Of a stretch of DNA of 9,408 bases, positions 1 to 6,557 are shown piece after piece. The stretch is from Acidobacteriota bacterium. GTDB lineage: Bacteria > Acidobacteriota > Terriglobia > Terriglobales > Acidobacteriaceae. Position 1 is the first letter of the stretch; every line of letters begins with the position of its first letter. The position numbers and the translations under genes are program-made. The notes beneath the pieces are model-generated. The model was not told the origin of the DNA. It saw only the letters and a list, made by a program, of their open reading frames with translations, and did not search any database. The stretch covers positions 1 through 9,408 of the forward strand of contig QHVR01000478.1 in the NCBI GenBank assembly GCA_003223595.1, in the 5' to 3' direction.

Positions 1-231
1 CACCGCGAACATAATGTCCTCGAACTTTTGCGCGGAGATCGGGCGTGAGTCTGGGATTGGGATTTGGATGTACGTGATTTTTGGAGCTCGGTGAAGGTTC
101 TGTTCCCGGCAGAGCGAAACGACGGTGGTAATCCGCTGCGGATTGGAACGCGCCAGTTGCTCTGCATCTTTAAGACTGCCGAGATAGAGACGTTCCCAAA
201 TCTTCGTCACGGAAATAATTGCTGCAACCAT
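1..231 (-). CDS. Dual-specificity/tyrosine phosphatase-like protein, N-terminal part (cut by left edge)
   Basis: The minus strand is open from an ATG at 231 through base 1, giving 77 codons. The translation looks like a real folded protein: an opening IWERLYLGSLKDAEQLA, then ITTVVSLCRE, then ITYIQIPIPDSRPIS. This order (I..LY.GS..DA, a hydrophobic strand ending in VVSLC, then a Y..IPI.D strand) is the N-terminal pattern of dual-specificity phosphatases, which dephosphorylate phosphotyrosine or phosphoserine/threonine. The catalytic HCxxGxxR loop would lie beyond the left edge, so activity cannot be judged. A stop codon at 243-241 closes the frame upstream, so the start must be CTG 240, ATG 231 or GTG 210; none has a clear Shine-Dalgarno, and ATG 231 is preferred. 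It follows the DHOR gene on the same strand after 111 bp. The family call is by eye from half a domain. Confidence 0.62.
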   Translation of the reverse strand, partial: MVAAIISVTKIWERLYLGSLKDAEQLARSNPQRITTVVSLCREQNLHRAPKITYIQIPIPDSRPISAQKFEDIMFAV

Positions 232-342
232 GCCATGCAGTCAGAATGCAGGTCAAGCCCATGACGTGCACTCCTGTCGTGAGACACAGCAACTCAGGAC
301 CGTTGTGCTCAAATACGAATCCCTCATTCGACCCACTGAAAA

Positions 343-1791
343 CTACAACGATTGCAGAAAGGTCAGCAGCGCTTTTTGATCCGATGGCTTCAGCTTTAGA
401 AAGCGCTCGGTTACCTTCGAGGATTCTCCTGCATGGCGGCGGACGGCGTCGTCCAATTGGACGGAGTTGCCGTCGTGCATAAAACGCGAGCGTAGGCGTA
501 ATCCCCAGAGAGGAGCGGTCCTGATCTTGTTGCGTGCGCAAAGCGTGTCGCGCAGCAGTTTAGGGTGCTTCTCGCCTTCAGCGACAGCGTCCTGGTAGCT
601 TTCACTGCATTCTTCTTCGAACTTTCCGGACGGTTCGTTGCCTTCCGCGTGGCCTTCCTCCCGAAAACGTTTCTCGAGGAGGTGACGACCAAAATGTTCG
701 ACTAAGGCAACCGAGATTCCGTCGCCGGTGCCAACGTCGTGCAGGAGGAAGTCACTAAAAGGATGAATGGTCCGGTTCTCAAGCGCTTCGGGATGCAATC
801 CCGGTCCACCGCTTGCCGCTGGGCTTTTGCCCGTCACGATAGTTTCTACGTGACAGGTGGCGCACCCGATCTTGGTGAACAGCTCCTCCCCACGTTTCGC
901 ATCCGAGCTGCCCGCTATTGACTCGTCCCGGGCAGGCGCTTTCAGCGAACGCATGAAGCTGGCGAAGCGATCGATATCTTCCAAATTGTTGTCGGTCGGA
1001 TCGGGCACGCTGTTTGGTTCGGTAATCTTCGTGGGATCGTTATTCGGAATCGTCGTGGTCACCGGAGGATTGCAGGCCGTGGTCACCTCCGTTTTCTGCA
1101 GACTGCTGGTGATGCCCATTTCGTTGAGATAGGCGTCGGCAGCGAAAGCCAGCAAGCTGGCGTGTTGGTCCTTCCAGCCAAAGCGCCCGATGCGGTCTGA
1201 TCCCTCGCTCTCCGGCACGGGCACCTTTACCGCTTGTCCACAGATTTTTCGGTGCGTGGCCTTGCACTGCTGCCTGCGGATCTGCAAAAGGGTCTCATCG
1301 GAGATCGCTTCCACGTAGCCGTCGCCCAGTGTGCTGGTAGCGAGGCGGGTGGTGCGCACCGTTTCAGTTGCCGGCACGTGTTCCTGGATTTCAGGGCAGA
1401 TGGCGCGATCGTTTATCAAGGTTCGGTCCTTGATCAGTTCAGCGCCATGATTAATCGGGATCTCGGGATTCTGAAATAGTCCATGTGCATCGAGGTGTCC
1501 CACGCGCAGCTCGGTGATCTGGCTGGTCGCACCGGAAACCGGGTTCTGGTGACATTCGCGGCACGATTGCGCGTTGTACAGCGGACCTAGTCCGTCAGGA
1601 GCAACATGTTCCACTTCCTCGAAGAACTTCTCATCGGCATGGCGGCGGTCAGGATCAGAAAAGCCATTGCTCTGGTCGTCAAATCCAGTAGGGGCTTCAA
1701 TCGTCTGAGATGTCGACTGCCCACGAGAATGGATTCCGAGGCCCAGCAGAATGGCAATTGCAAGGATGAGCGAGAAGGTCGCGAGTTTCAT
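343..1791 (-). CDS. Secreted di-heme c-type oxidoreductase, DHOR/DUF1111 family (putative peroxidase/thiol oxidoreductase)
   Basis: This 482-residue protein has an N-terminal signal sequence (hydrophobic residues about 5-20, then HSRGQS), so it should act in the periplasm. It has two c-type heme attachment motifs, CRECH at 77-81 within LGPLYNAQSCRECH, and CATCH at 310-314 within LFTKIGCATCH. It also carries the family landmarks GDGYVEAI (157-163), GRFGWK (202-207), LHDVGTG (350-356) and APLWGLR..SRFMHDG (426-441). Together these match the DHOR (DUF1111) family, relatives of di-heme cytochrome c peroxidases; the physiological substrate is not established. The frame is open further upstream to 1974, but the ATG at 1791 is chosen because GGAG (1801-1798) sits six bases before it and the signal sequence begins there. 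Length is normal and I see no break. Its gene is divergent from ku. Confidence 0.85.
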   Translation of the reverse strand: MKLATFSLILAIAILLGLGIHSRGQSTSQTIEAPTGFDDQSNGFSDPDRRHADEKFFEEVEHVAPDGLGPLYNAQSCRECHQNPVSGATSQITELRVGHLDAHGLFQNPEIPINHGAELIKDRTLINDRAICPEIQEHVPATETVRTTRLATSTLGDGYVEAISDETLLQIRRQQCKATHRKICGQAVKVPVPESEGSDRIGRFGWKDQHASLLAFAADAYLNEMGITSSLQKTEVTTACNPPVTTTIPNNDPTKITEPNSVPDPTDNNLEDIDRFASFMRSLKAPARDESIAGSSDAKRGEELFTKIGCATCHVETIVTGKSPAASGGPGLHPEALENRTIHPFSDFLLHDVGTGDGISVALVEHFGRHLLEKRFREEGHAEGNEPSGKFEEECSESYQDAVAEGEKHPKLLRDTLCARNKIRTAPLWGLRLRSRFMHDGNSVQLDDAVRRHAGESSKVTERFLKLKPSDQKALLTFLQSL

Positions 1792-1827
1792 CACACGCTC
1801 CGTTCGCGGCCAGAGGATTGCCTCGAA

Positions 1828-1856
1828 ATGATAAGGCGGACCCCAAGTCTGCACAA
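1828..1856 (-). promoter_or_regulatory. Probable sigma70-type promoter of the DHOR gene
   Basis: Read on the minus strand, TTGTGC (1856-1851) is followed after exactly 17 bases by TATCAT (1833-1828), which matches the TATAAT -10 consensus in five of six positions. The -35 matches only in its first three bases. The start of transcription would fall near 1821, giving a leader of about 30 bases that contains the GGAG ribosome site at 1801-1798. The weak -35 and the overlapping palindrome suggest a promoter under regulation; that part is inference. Confidence 0.5.
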
Positions 1857-1863
1857 TTGTGCA
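1850..1863. promoter_or_regulatory. Perfect 14-bp palindrome, candidate operator
   Basis: TGCACAATTGTGCA reads the same on both strands with no spacer. It covers the -35 element of the proposed DHOR promoter, where binding of a dimeric regulator would block RNA polymerase. It lies about 260 bp upstream of ku. I do not recognise which regulator family it would belong to. One perfect 14-mer palindrome in 9 kb is not rare by chance, so its position carries the argument. Confidence 0.4.
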
Positions 1864-2124
1864 TCTCGGTTCTGGAAAAGCTGCTAACGCGCCTTGACGG
1901 AGGGTGAAGGTTGCACGCGTGTTTGTGAGAACCCAAACCGTAACTACAATCCCTTGTGTGCCCGGCACGCTCACCGCATGCGCTGCTACTTCAAATTCCG
2001 GTTCCCCCTTGCGCGGGATTGGTGCATCAAATGATGGTTCTAGGCTAAACTCTCCATGCCGTTGAGTTTAGCTACGCCGAGGCTGGCCTGTGGGGGCCGT
2101 GCCCGGAAACCAGCGAGGGAACCT

Positions 2125-2916
2125 ATGCCATCGTCGGTCTGGTCTGGCCACTTAACTTTCGGTCTCATTTCCATGCCCGTACGGCTGTTCTCGGGCGCGC
2201 GCAGTTCCGGCATCTCTTTTCACATGCTGCATCGTCCCGACAAGCAGCGGGTCAAGCAGCAGTACATCTGCCCGCTAGAAAACGTCGTCATTGAGCCCGA
2301 CGAGATCAAGAAGATCGAGCCCCAGACCGCTAAGACCATGGAGATCCTTGAATTCGTGAAATCCGACGATGTGGACCCCGTCTATTTCGAGTCGTCCTAC
2401 TACATGCTGCCGGAGGAAGCCGGCCGCCGTCCCTACGCGCTGCTCACCAAGGCGCTCGAAGAGAGCGAGTTCGTTGCCATTGCTAAGATCACGATGCACA
2501 ACCGCGAGTACACCTGCTTCCTGCGTCCTAGCGAAGGCGGGCTCATGCTGCACACCATGTATTACGCGGACGAAGTGCGCAAAGTGGAAGGCTTTGGCGC
2601 GCCGGATGTTGATTTGAAAGAAGCCGAAGTGAAGGTCGCGCACCAGTTGATCGAAGCCTTGGCCGACGAGTGGGACCCCGACAAATACAAAGACAATTTC
2701 CAGGAGAATCTCAAGAAATTGATCGAGACAAAACTGGAAGGTGGGGAAGTCGCCGCCGTCGAGAAGCCCAAGAAACTGGCCCCGGTAGTCGACCTCATGG
2801 CCGCGCTGAAACAAAGTCTGGCTCAAATGGAAGGCAAGAAGAAGCCTGCCGCCAGAGCCAAAGATGAAGAACCGGTCGCAGCCGCCGCGAGCGGAAAATC
2901 ACGCCGCCGCCGATAA
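2125..2916 (+). CDS. ku: Non-homologous end-joining protein Ku
   Basis: This 263-residue protein is a bacterial Ku, which forms a ring-shaped homodimer on broken DNA ends and recruits the ligase LigD. The start MPSSVWSGHLTFGLISMPVR is the family's N-terminal signature; the ATG at 2125 has GAGGGA four bases upstream, so the in-frame extension to 2056 is rejected. Other Ku landmarks are FHMLHR (32-37), EPQTAKTMEILEFV (65-78), DPVYFESSYYMLPEE (84-98), LHTMYYADEVR (142-152) and the AP(V)VDLMAALKQSL segment (219-232). The lysine/arginine-rich tail (238-263) is the DNA-binding type seen in many bacterial Ku proteins. Odd point: the conserved segment usually reading like VKGYEYEKDRYVV, expected between ENVV (52-55) and IEPDEI, is absent, so about 20 residues seem to be deleted in frame. 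No ligD is in the window. Identity is certain; function of this copy is less so. Confidence 0.93.
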   Translation: MPSSVWSGHLTFGLISMPVRLFSGARSSGISFHMLHRPDKQRVKQQYICPLENVVIEPDEIKKIEPQTAKTMEILEFVKSDDVDPVYFESSYYMLPEEAGRRPYALLTKALEESEFVAIAKITMHNREYTCFLRPSEGGLMLHTMYYADEVRKVEGFGAPDVDLKEAEVKVAHQLIEALADEWDPDKYKDNFQENLKKLIETKLEGGEVAAVEKPKKLAPVVDLMAALKQSLAQMEGKKKPAARAKDEEPVAAAASGKSRRRR

Positions 2917-3030
2917 TGGACACGGGTGCTGAGCTCGTGCCGCGCTGCGCCCGGTGGACAGCCCAAGGCGATGTCCCTGCGTGGTTCTCGCCCCCACAGG
3001 CATCCATCCGTCCATCCCCAAGCATCTCTC

Positions 3031-3068
3031 GCTAGAAGCTAGAAGCTAGAAGCTAGAAGCTAGAAGCT
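3031..3068. repeat. Heptanucleotide tandem repeat, (GCTAGAA)x5 plus GCT
   Basis: Five exact head-to-tail copies of the 7-bp unit GCTAGAA run from 3031 to 3065, followed by a partial GCT. Each junction makes AGCT, so the array also has short dyad symmetry. It sits in the 242-bp non-coding stretch between ku and the lipoprotein gene, about 90 bp before the latter's start. The perfect copies point to a slippage-prone microsatellite. A 7-bp unit would shift spacing, not reading frame, here because it lies outside genes. Confidence 0.9.
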
Positions 3069-3108
3069 CACAGCTCCCTGGCTGCTAGCGCATACGCCGA
3101 TCAATCGT

Positions 3109-3114
3109 TACAAT
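3109..3114 (+). promoter_or_regulatory. Possible -10 element of the lipoprotein gene
   Basis: TACAAT matches the -10 consensus in five of six positions and lies 44 bases before the start codon, after the heptamer array. No good -35 is found at the proper distance (the bases around 3086-3091 do not match), so this is a weak call based on one element and position. Confidence 0.28.
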
Positions 3115-3158
3115 ATTCAATTCTGTCATCTGAACCAGAATCTTCCTTCGGGGTGCCG

Positions 3159-4973
3159 ATGAGTCTTCGACGTGTGGGCGGGCTGGCCGCCGTGGTGCTG
3201 GCAGCGATGGTTTGTCTGTCATGCGGCGATATTTACCGTCCCGTGGTGATTCCCATTGCGGTGACTCCGCCCAACCCCGCGAGTTTTCATTCTGTTTTCG
3301 CGATCAGCGCCAACGCCCAGGCGAATCCCGGCGCCGCACTGCAGATCGATGTCTCCGGCGACACTGACATCGGTCAGGCCGATATGGGGATCAATCCCAC
3401 GCATGCTGCCATTCTGCCCAACAACTCTCGGGTCTTTGTAGTGAGCGCCGGCAGTCTCTTCCCCGGCCAGTCGGATCTCATCACGACTTTCTCGCCCGCC
3501 GCTGCGGGCAGCACGGCCAGCGGATTGGGAAATCCATCCAGTTTCACCTATCCCAACCTGGGACCCATCGATTCCACCACCGGAGTTCCCCAGTGGTTTT
3601 GCTCCTACCTTCCGGATTTCCTGACCACCGTCTCGAACACGCAGATGTACGTTGCCAACTACGGCGTGGACAACGATCCCGGCTGCACCAACCTCACCAG
3701 CACGGACTCCGTGGCCTTCGTGAGCAATCTGTCCAGTAGCATAACGAACATTGCATATCTTCCTGCCGGCTCCCATCCCGTGGCCTTGGCCGAAACTCCC
3801 GACGCCCAGCATCTCTACGTGGTGAACCAGGGCAACGACACCGTGTCGGATCTGTCGCCTCTGGACTTGTCGACTACGTCCACCATTAACGTAGGCGCAA
3901 CTCCCGTCTGGGCTGTCGCGCGGCCGGATAACCGGCGCGTCTATGTTCTAAGCCAGGGCAGCGGCACGCTGATTCCCATCGACGTTGCCACCGATACCAT
4001 CCTGCCCAGCAAGACGAACTTGTCGGTGGGTGTCGGCGCGAATTTCCTGCTCTACGAGCCTCACCTGAACCGCCTCTACGTCACCAATCCCACCAACGGC
4101 AATCTGTACATTTTCTCCGCCACCGGCGGCGTCGACCTGAGCAGCGCAGCCAACGACACGCCCACCCTGCTCGCAACCATTTCCATGAATGCCGGTTCCA
4201 ACCCGCCGTGCTCCAGCGTGTGTTCGCCGGTTTCTGTGACCGCTTTGCCGGACGGTTCGCGTTTCTATGTCGCCAGCTATCAGAGTGAAGCCGCTTGCTC
4301 CGATCCCAACGTCGGAGCGACCAGCAGCTGCGTGATCCCGCTGCTGACGGTCTTCGATGCTCGGAGTATGAGAGTGAAGCCGGTGAGCGCATCCCTGCGG
4401 TCGCCGTCAATCTCGCTGTTGAGCCCTCCGAATTTCGCCGCGAACCAGTATGCGCTAGCTCCAGTCGCGAGTTGTGCCCCGGCGCCCACTTACGCGCCTG
4501 GAACCACGCGCTTCCGCATGTTCACCACGGCCGCTGCCGATAGCAGCCACGTCTATGTGAGCGTTTGCGATGCGGGAATGATTGCGGATGTGGTCACGGC
4601 CACCAACACGATTTCGATCGGGACCAACGCCCCCGACACGCTGGTCACCAACCTGGCCGCGCCCTTCGCAGCCTGCACGGGATCCTGTCCCGGAGTGGCG
4701 ACCTTCACATCCTTTTCAGTGACGAACGGCGTTGTGACCTTCAGCGCGAACAACAGCTTCACTGCGGGAACCAGGGTGGCGATCTCAAAGACGGGCACAA
4801 GCTTGGATGGACAGACCTTTACCGTGCTCTCTCCCGGAGCCAATCCGCCGCCTTATGCTTCGTTCTCCGCCCACCTGAACTCGAAGCTTGATGCCAGCGT
4901 GTCAGGGAAGTCGGGCCTCGCGGTGCCGCTGTCGCCTCCACAAGCTCCCATATTCCTGCTGACCGGACAATAG
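3159..4973 (+). CDS. Large lipoprotein with YVTN-type beta-propeller repeats
   Basis: This 604-residue protein begins MSLRRVGGLAAVVLAAMVCL followed by SCG, a short charged start, a hydrophobic core and a cysteine at 22 that fits a lipoprotein signal, so it is probably anchored to a membrane outside the cytoplasm. Blade-like repeats of the YVTN/YncE beta-propeller type occur about every 43 residues: QHLYVVNQGNDTV at about 217, RRVYVLSQGSGTL at 259 and NRLYVTNPTNGNL at 304, with looser copies before and after. Near 514-568 there is a different small beta-rich module (TSFSVTNGVVTFSANNSF..G..V.ISKTG..L.GQTFTVLS), a type I recall from large secreted and phage-associated proteins. The many paired cysteines fit an oxidising compartment. 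The in-frame GTG at 3153 is a possible alternative start; the GGGG at 3150-3153 favours ATG 3159 only modestly. The stop lies 15 bp from the ispG stop on the other strand. Its substrate or partner is unknown. Confidence 0.75.
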   Translation: MSLRRVGGLAAVVLAAMVCLSCGDIYRPVVIPIAVTPPNPASFHSVFAISANAQANPGAALQIDVSGDTDIGQADMGINPTHAAILPNNSRVFVVSAGSLFPGQSDLITTFSPAAAGSTASGLGNPSSFTYPNLGPIDSTTGVPQWFCSYLPDFLTTVSNTQMYVANYGVDNDPGCTNLTSTDSVAFVSNLSSSITNIAYLPAGSHPVALAETPDAQHLYVVNQGNDTVSDLSPLDLSTTSTINVGATPVWAVARPDNRRVYVLSQGSGTLIPIDVATDTILPSKTNLSVGVGANFLLYEPHLNRLYVTNPTNGNLYIFSATGGVDLSSAANDTPTLLATISMNAGSNPPCSSVCSPVSVTALPDGSRFYVASYQSEAACSDPNVGATSSCVIPLLTVFDARSMRVKPVSASLRSPSISLLSPPNFAANQYALAPVASCAPAPTYAPGTTRFRMFTTAAADSSHVYVSVCDAGMIADVVTATNTISIGTNAPDTLVTNLAAPFAACTGSCPGVATFTSFSVTNGVVTFSANNSFTAGTRVAISKTGTSLDGQTFTVLSPGANPPPYASFSAHLNSKLDASVSGKSGLAVPLSPPQAPIFLLTGQ

Positions 4974-4988
4974 TGTGGGGAAGTCAAA

Positions 4989-6228
4989 TTAGACTTTGGT
5001 GGGAACTTCTTCTTTAGCGGTGTCGCGCGCGGCGTAGTGCGAGTCCACGTACTCATCCAGAATCTGAATAAACTCCGCAACGATGCGATCGCCTTTCAGC
5101 GTCGTAAATAGCCGCCCATCGACATACACCGGAGCTTTGGGTTCCTCGAACGTGCCCGGCAGGGAAATGCCGATGTTGGCGTGCTTGGATTCGCCCGGCC
5201 CGTTGACGACGCATCCTCATCTCCTCGACGCCCACGTAACGTCCCTTCCATGACGGCATCTGCTCGCGCAGGTAGGACTGAATCTGCTCCGCCATTTCCT
5301 GGAAGAACGTACTCGTGGTTCGCCCGCAGCCGGGGCAAGCGGTAACCTGCGGAGTGAAGCTGCGGATTCCCATCGACTGCAGAATCTGCTGCGCGACCCG
5401 CACTTCCTCACTGCGATCTCCGCCGGGCGCGGGTGTGAGCGAGACGCGGATCGTGTCGCCGATCCCTTCCTGCAGTAGAACTCCCATAGCGGCGCTGGAT
5501 GCGACCACGCCTTTCGCGCCCATCCCGGCTTCCGTCAAGCCCAAGTGCAAGGGATAATTACAGCGCGCCGCCAGCGCACGATAGACATCGATCAAGTCCT
5601 GAACGCCACTCACCTTGGCGCTGAGAATAATCTGGTCGGCTCTCAACCCGAATTTTTTCGCCAACTCCGCCGAATTCAGCGCACTCACCACCATCGCTTC
5701 CATCGTGACTTCGCGCGCCTCTTTCGGTTCCGCCAGTTTCGAATTCTCGTCCATCATTTTCGTCAGCAGTGTCTGATCGAGCGATCCCCAGTTCACCCCG
5801 ATGCGCACTGGCTTCTGATACTTCACCGCAACTTCGATCATGGTGCGGAAATTCGAATCCCCGCCCCGCCCAATGCTGGCATTTCCAGGATTGATGCGAT
5901 ACTTGGCCAAATCCCGCGCGCATTCCGGATAGTTGGTCAGCAGAACGTGCCCGTTGTAGTGGAAGTCGCCGATGATCGGCACTCGCACGCCTTGCTTGTC
6001 CAGTTCCTCAACAATGCGCGGAACCGCGGCGGCAGCCTCGTCATTGTTGACCGTGACTCGTACCAGTTCAGACCCGGATCGAGCCAAAGCAGCCACCTGC
6101 TGCACGGTTCCGGGGATATCTGCCGTGTCGGTGTTCGTCATGGATTGCACCACAACTGGGGCATCCGAGCCCACCCGCACGCCGCCAACCACGGCGGTCA
6201 CAGTCTTTCTGCGTTGAATCATAGCCAT
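4989..6228 (-). CDS. ispG: 4-hydroxy-3-methylbut-2-enyl diphosphate synthase (IspG/GcpE), frameshifted near the C-terminus
   Basis: IspG converts MEcPP to HMBPP in the MEP isoprenoid pathway, using a [4Fe-4S] cluster in the cytoplasm. Family landmarks are all present: PVVVQSMTNTDTADI (24-38), GDFHYNGH (87-94), KYRINPGN (109-116), RIGVNWGSLD (142-151), LGLTEAGMG (229-237), DTIRVSLTPAPGGDR (258-272) and the cluster motif ACPGCGRTT (297-305; cysteines 298 and 301). After GVEEM (residue 337, bases 5220-5218) the normal frame breaks. Family members have about five residues resembling HVAVM before GCVVNGPGES, but here a single A (5217) is followed by GGA TGC (5216-5211) in another frame. That new frame then reads a normal IspG end (VVNGPGESKHANIGISLPG ... 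to a TAA at 4991-4989). The 1,240-nt span is 14 nt short of 418 codons. Without correction the original frame continues with unrelated residues to a stop at 5053 and lacks the third cysteine and the cluster glutamate. The shift is a real mutation or a sequence error. Confidence 0.9.
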
Positions 6229-6557
6229 TGGGAACTTCTAGTTTATCACGCAGAAATGGCGGCCCACGCATGTCCGCGGTAGGGCCTGACCCATTGGTCC
6301 GGCCCCGCGAAGGCGAAGCCGAGCGTCCCCGAAGAAAGTGCTTCCGGATTTCGTAATAATCCGCACGCTCTTCCTCTCCCGCTTGCGCCCCGCCTAGAAT
6401 CTCAGCATGCTAACGATGATTTACGCCGGTTCGGCCCCAAACCTTCGAGTACGCTCTTCCTCCCAGCCTTGGATGTAATCTGTCTTCAATGGACGGCCTC
6501 CATGAGTCATCGCATCAAATCCACTGACAGGCTGACAGGGAGAACGAAAACATCATC
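6229..6557. other. Divergent intergenic region between ispG and the 6558 gene
   Basis: This 329-bp spacer lies between divergent genes. It contains a GC-rich hairpin (6282-6305) and an AT-rich TAATAAT patch at 6354-6360 that could serve as a -10 for the plus-strand gene, though no -35 fits. Short open frames through it (for example from 6469) have no protein-like features and no ribosome site. I see no RNA gene. Confidence 0.5.
6282..6305. repeat. Inverted repeat / hairpin between divergent genes
   Basis: GGGCC (6282-6286), a mismatched T, GACC (6288-6291), loop CATT, GGTC (6296-6299), a mismatched C and GGCCC (6301-6305) make a nine-pair stem with one internal mismatch and a four-base loop. 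No T-run follows on either strand, so it is not an ordinary terminator. It lies about 54 bases upstream of the ispG start and could be a leader structure or a protein site. Confidence 0.45.

Larger units (their letters stand above)
1792..2124. other. Divergent intergenic region between the DHOR gene and ku
   Basis: This 333-bp stretch separates two divergently transcribed genes. The left third carries the DHOR promoter, a 14-bp palindrome and the DHOR ribosome site. The right end holds the ku ribosome site (GAGGGA, 2115-2120). Both genes have open reading frames extending into it (DHOR to 1974, ku to 2056), but the extra residues precede a clear signal peptide and a canonical Ku N-terminus and have no Shine-Dalgarno, so I treat them as non-coding. 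No convincing ku promoter could be picked out. Confidence 0.6.

Noticed and set aside
170..541. 123-codon minus-strand frame across the DHOR end and the phosphatase start
   Set aside because: It overlaps two better-supported genes in other frames and shows no domain; only the AGGAG before its internal ATG at 262 is noted under the phosphatase finding.
1792..1974. N-terminal extension of the DHOR gene to 1974
   Set aside because: It would place 61 residues ahead of a clear signal peptide, across a promoter and palindrome, and the ATG at 1791 has a good Shine-Dalgarno.
2056..2124. N-terminal extension of Ku to 2056
   Set aside because: The added residues are not Ku-like; MPSSVW at 2125 is the standard Ku start with GAGGGA just upstream.
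3031..3068. Heptamer array considered as a CRISPR or origin-type iteron array
   Set aside because: Units are 7 bp with no spacers, and there are no cas or rep genes nearby.
3219..3812. 197-codon minus-strand frame under the lipoprotein gene
   Set aside because: Gly/Arg/Val-rich translation with no domain; antisense to a gene with a lipoprotein signal and YVTN repeats.
4981..4996. AAGTC-AAATTA-GACTT inverted repeat at the convergent gene ends
   Set aside because: The five-pair stem overlaps the ispG stop codon and has no T-run, so it is too weak to call a terminator.
5545..6282. Long open frame on the plus strand opposite ispG
   Set aside because: It is antisense to strongly conserved IspG sequence; its composition (His/Arg-rich, no motifs) is that of a shadow frame in GC-rich DNA.
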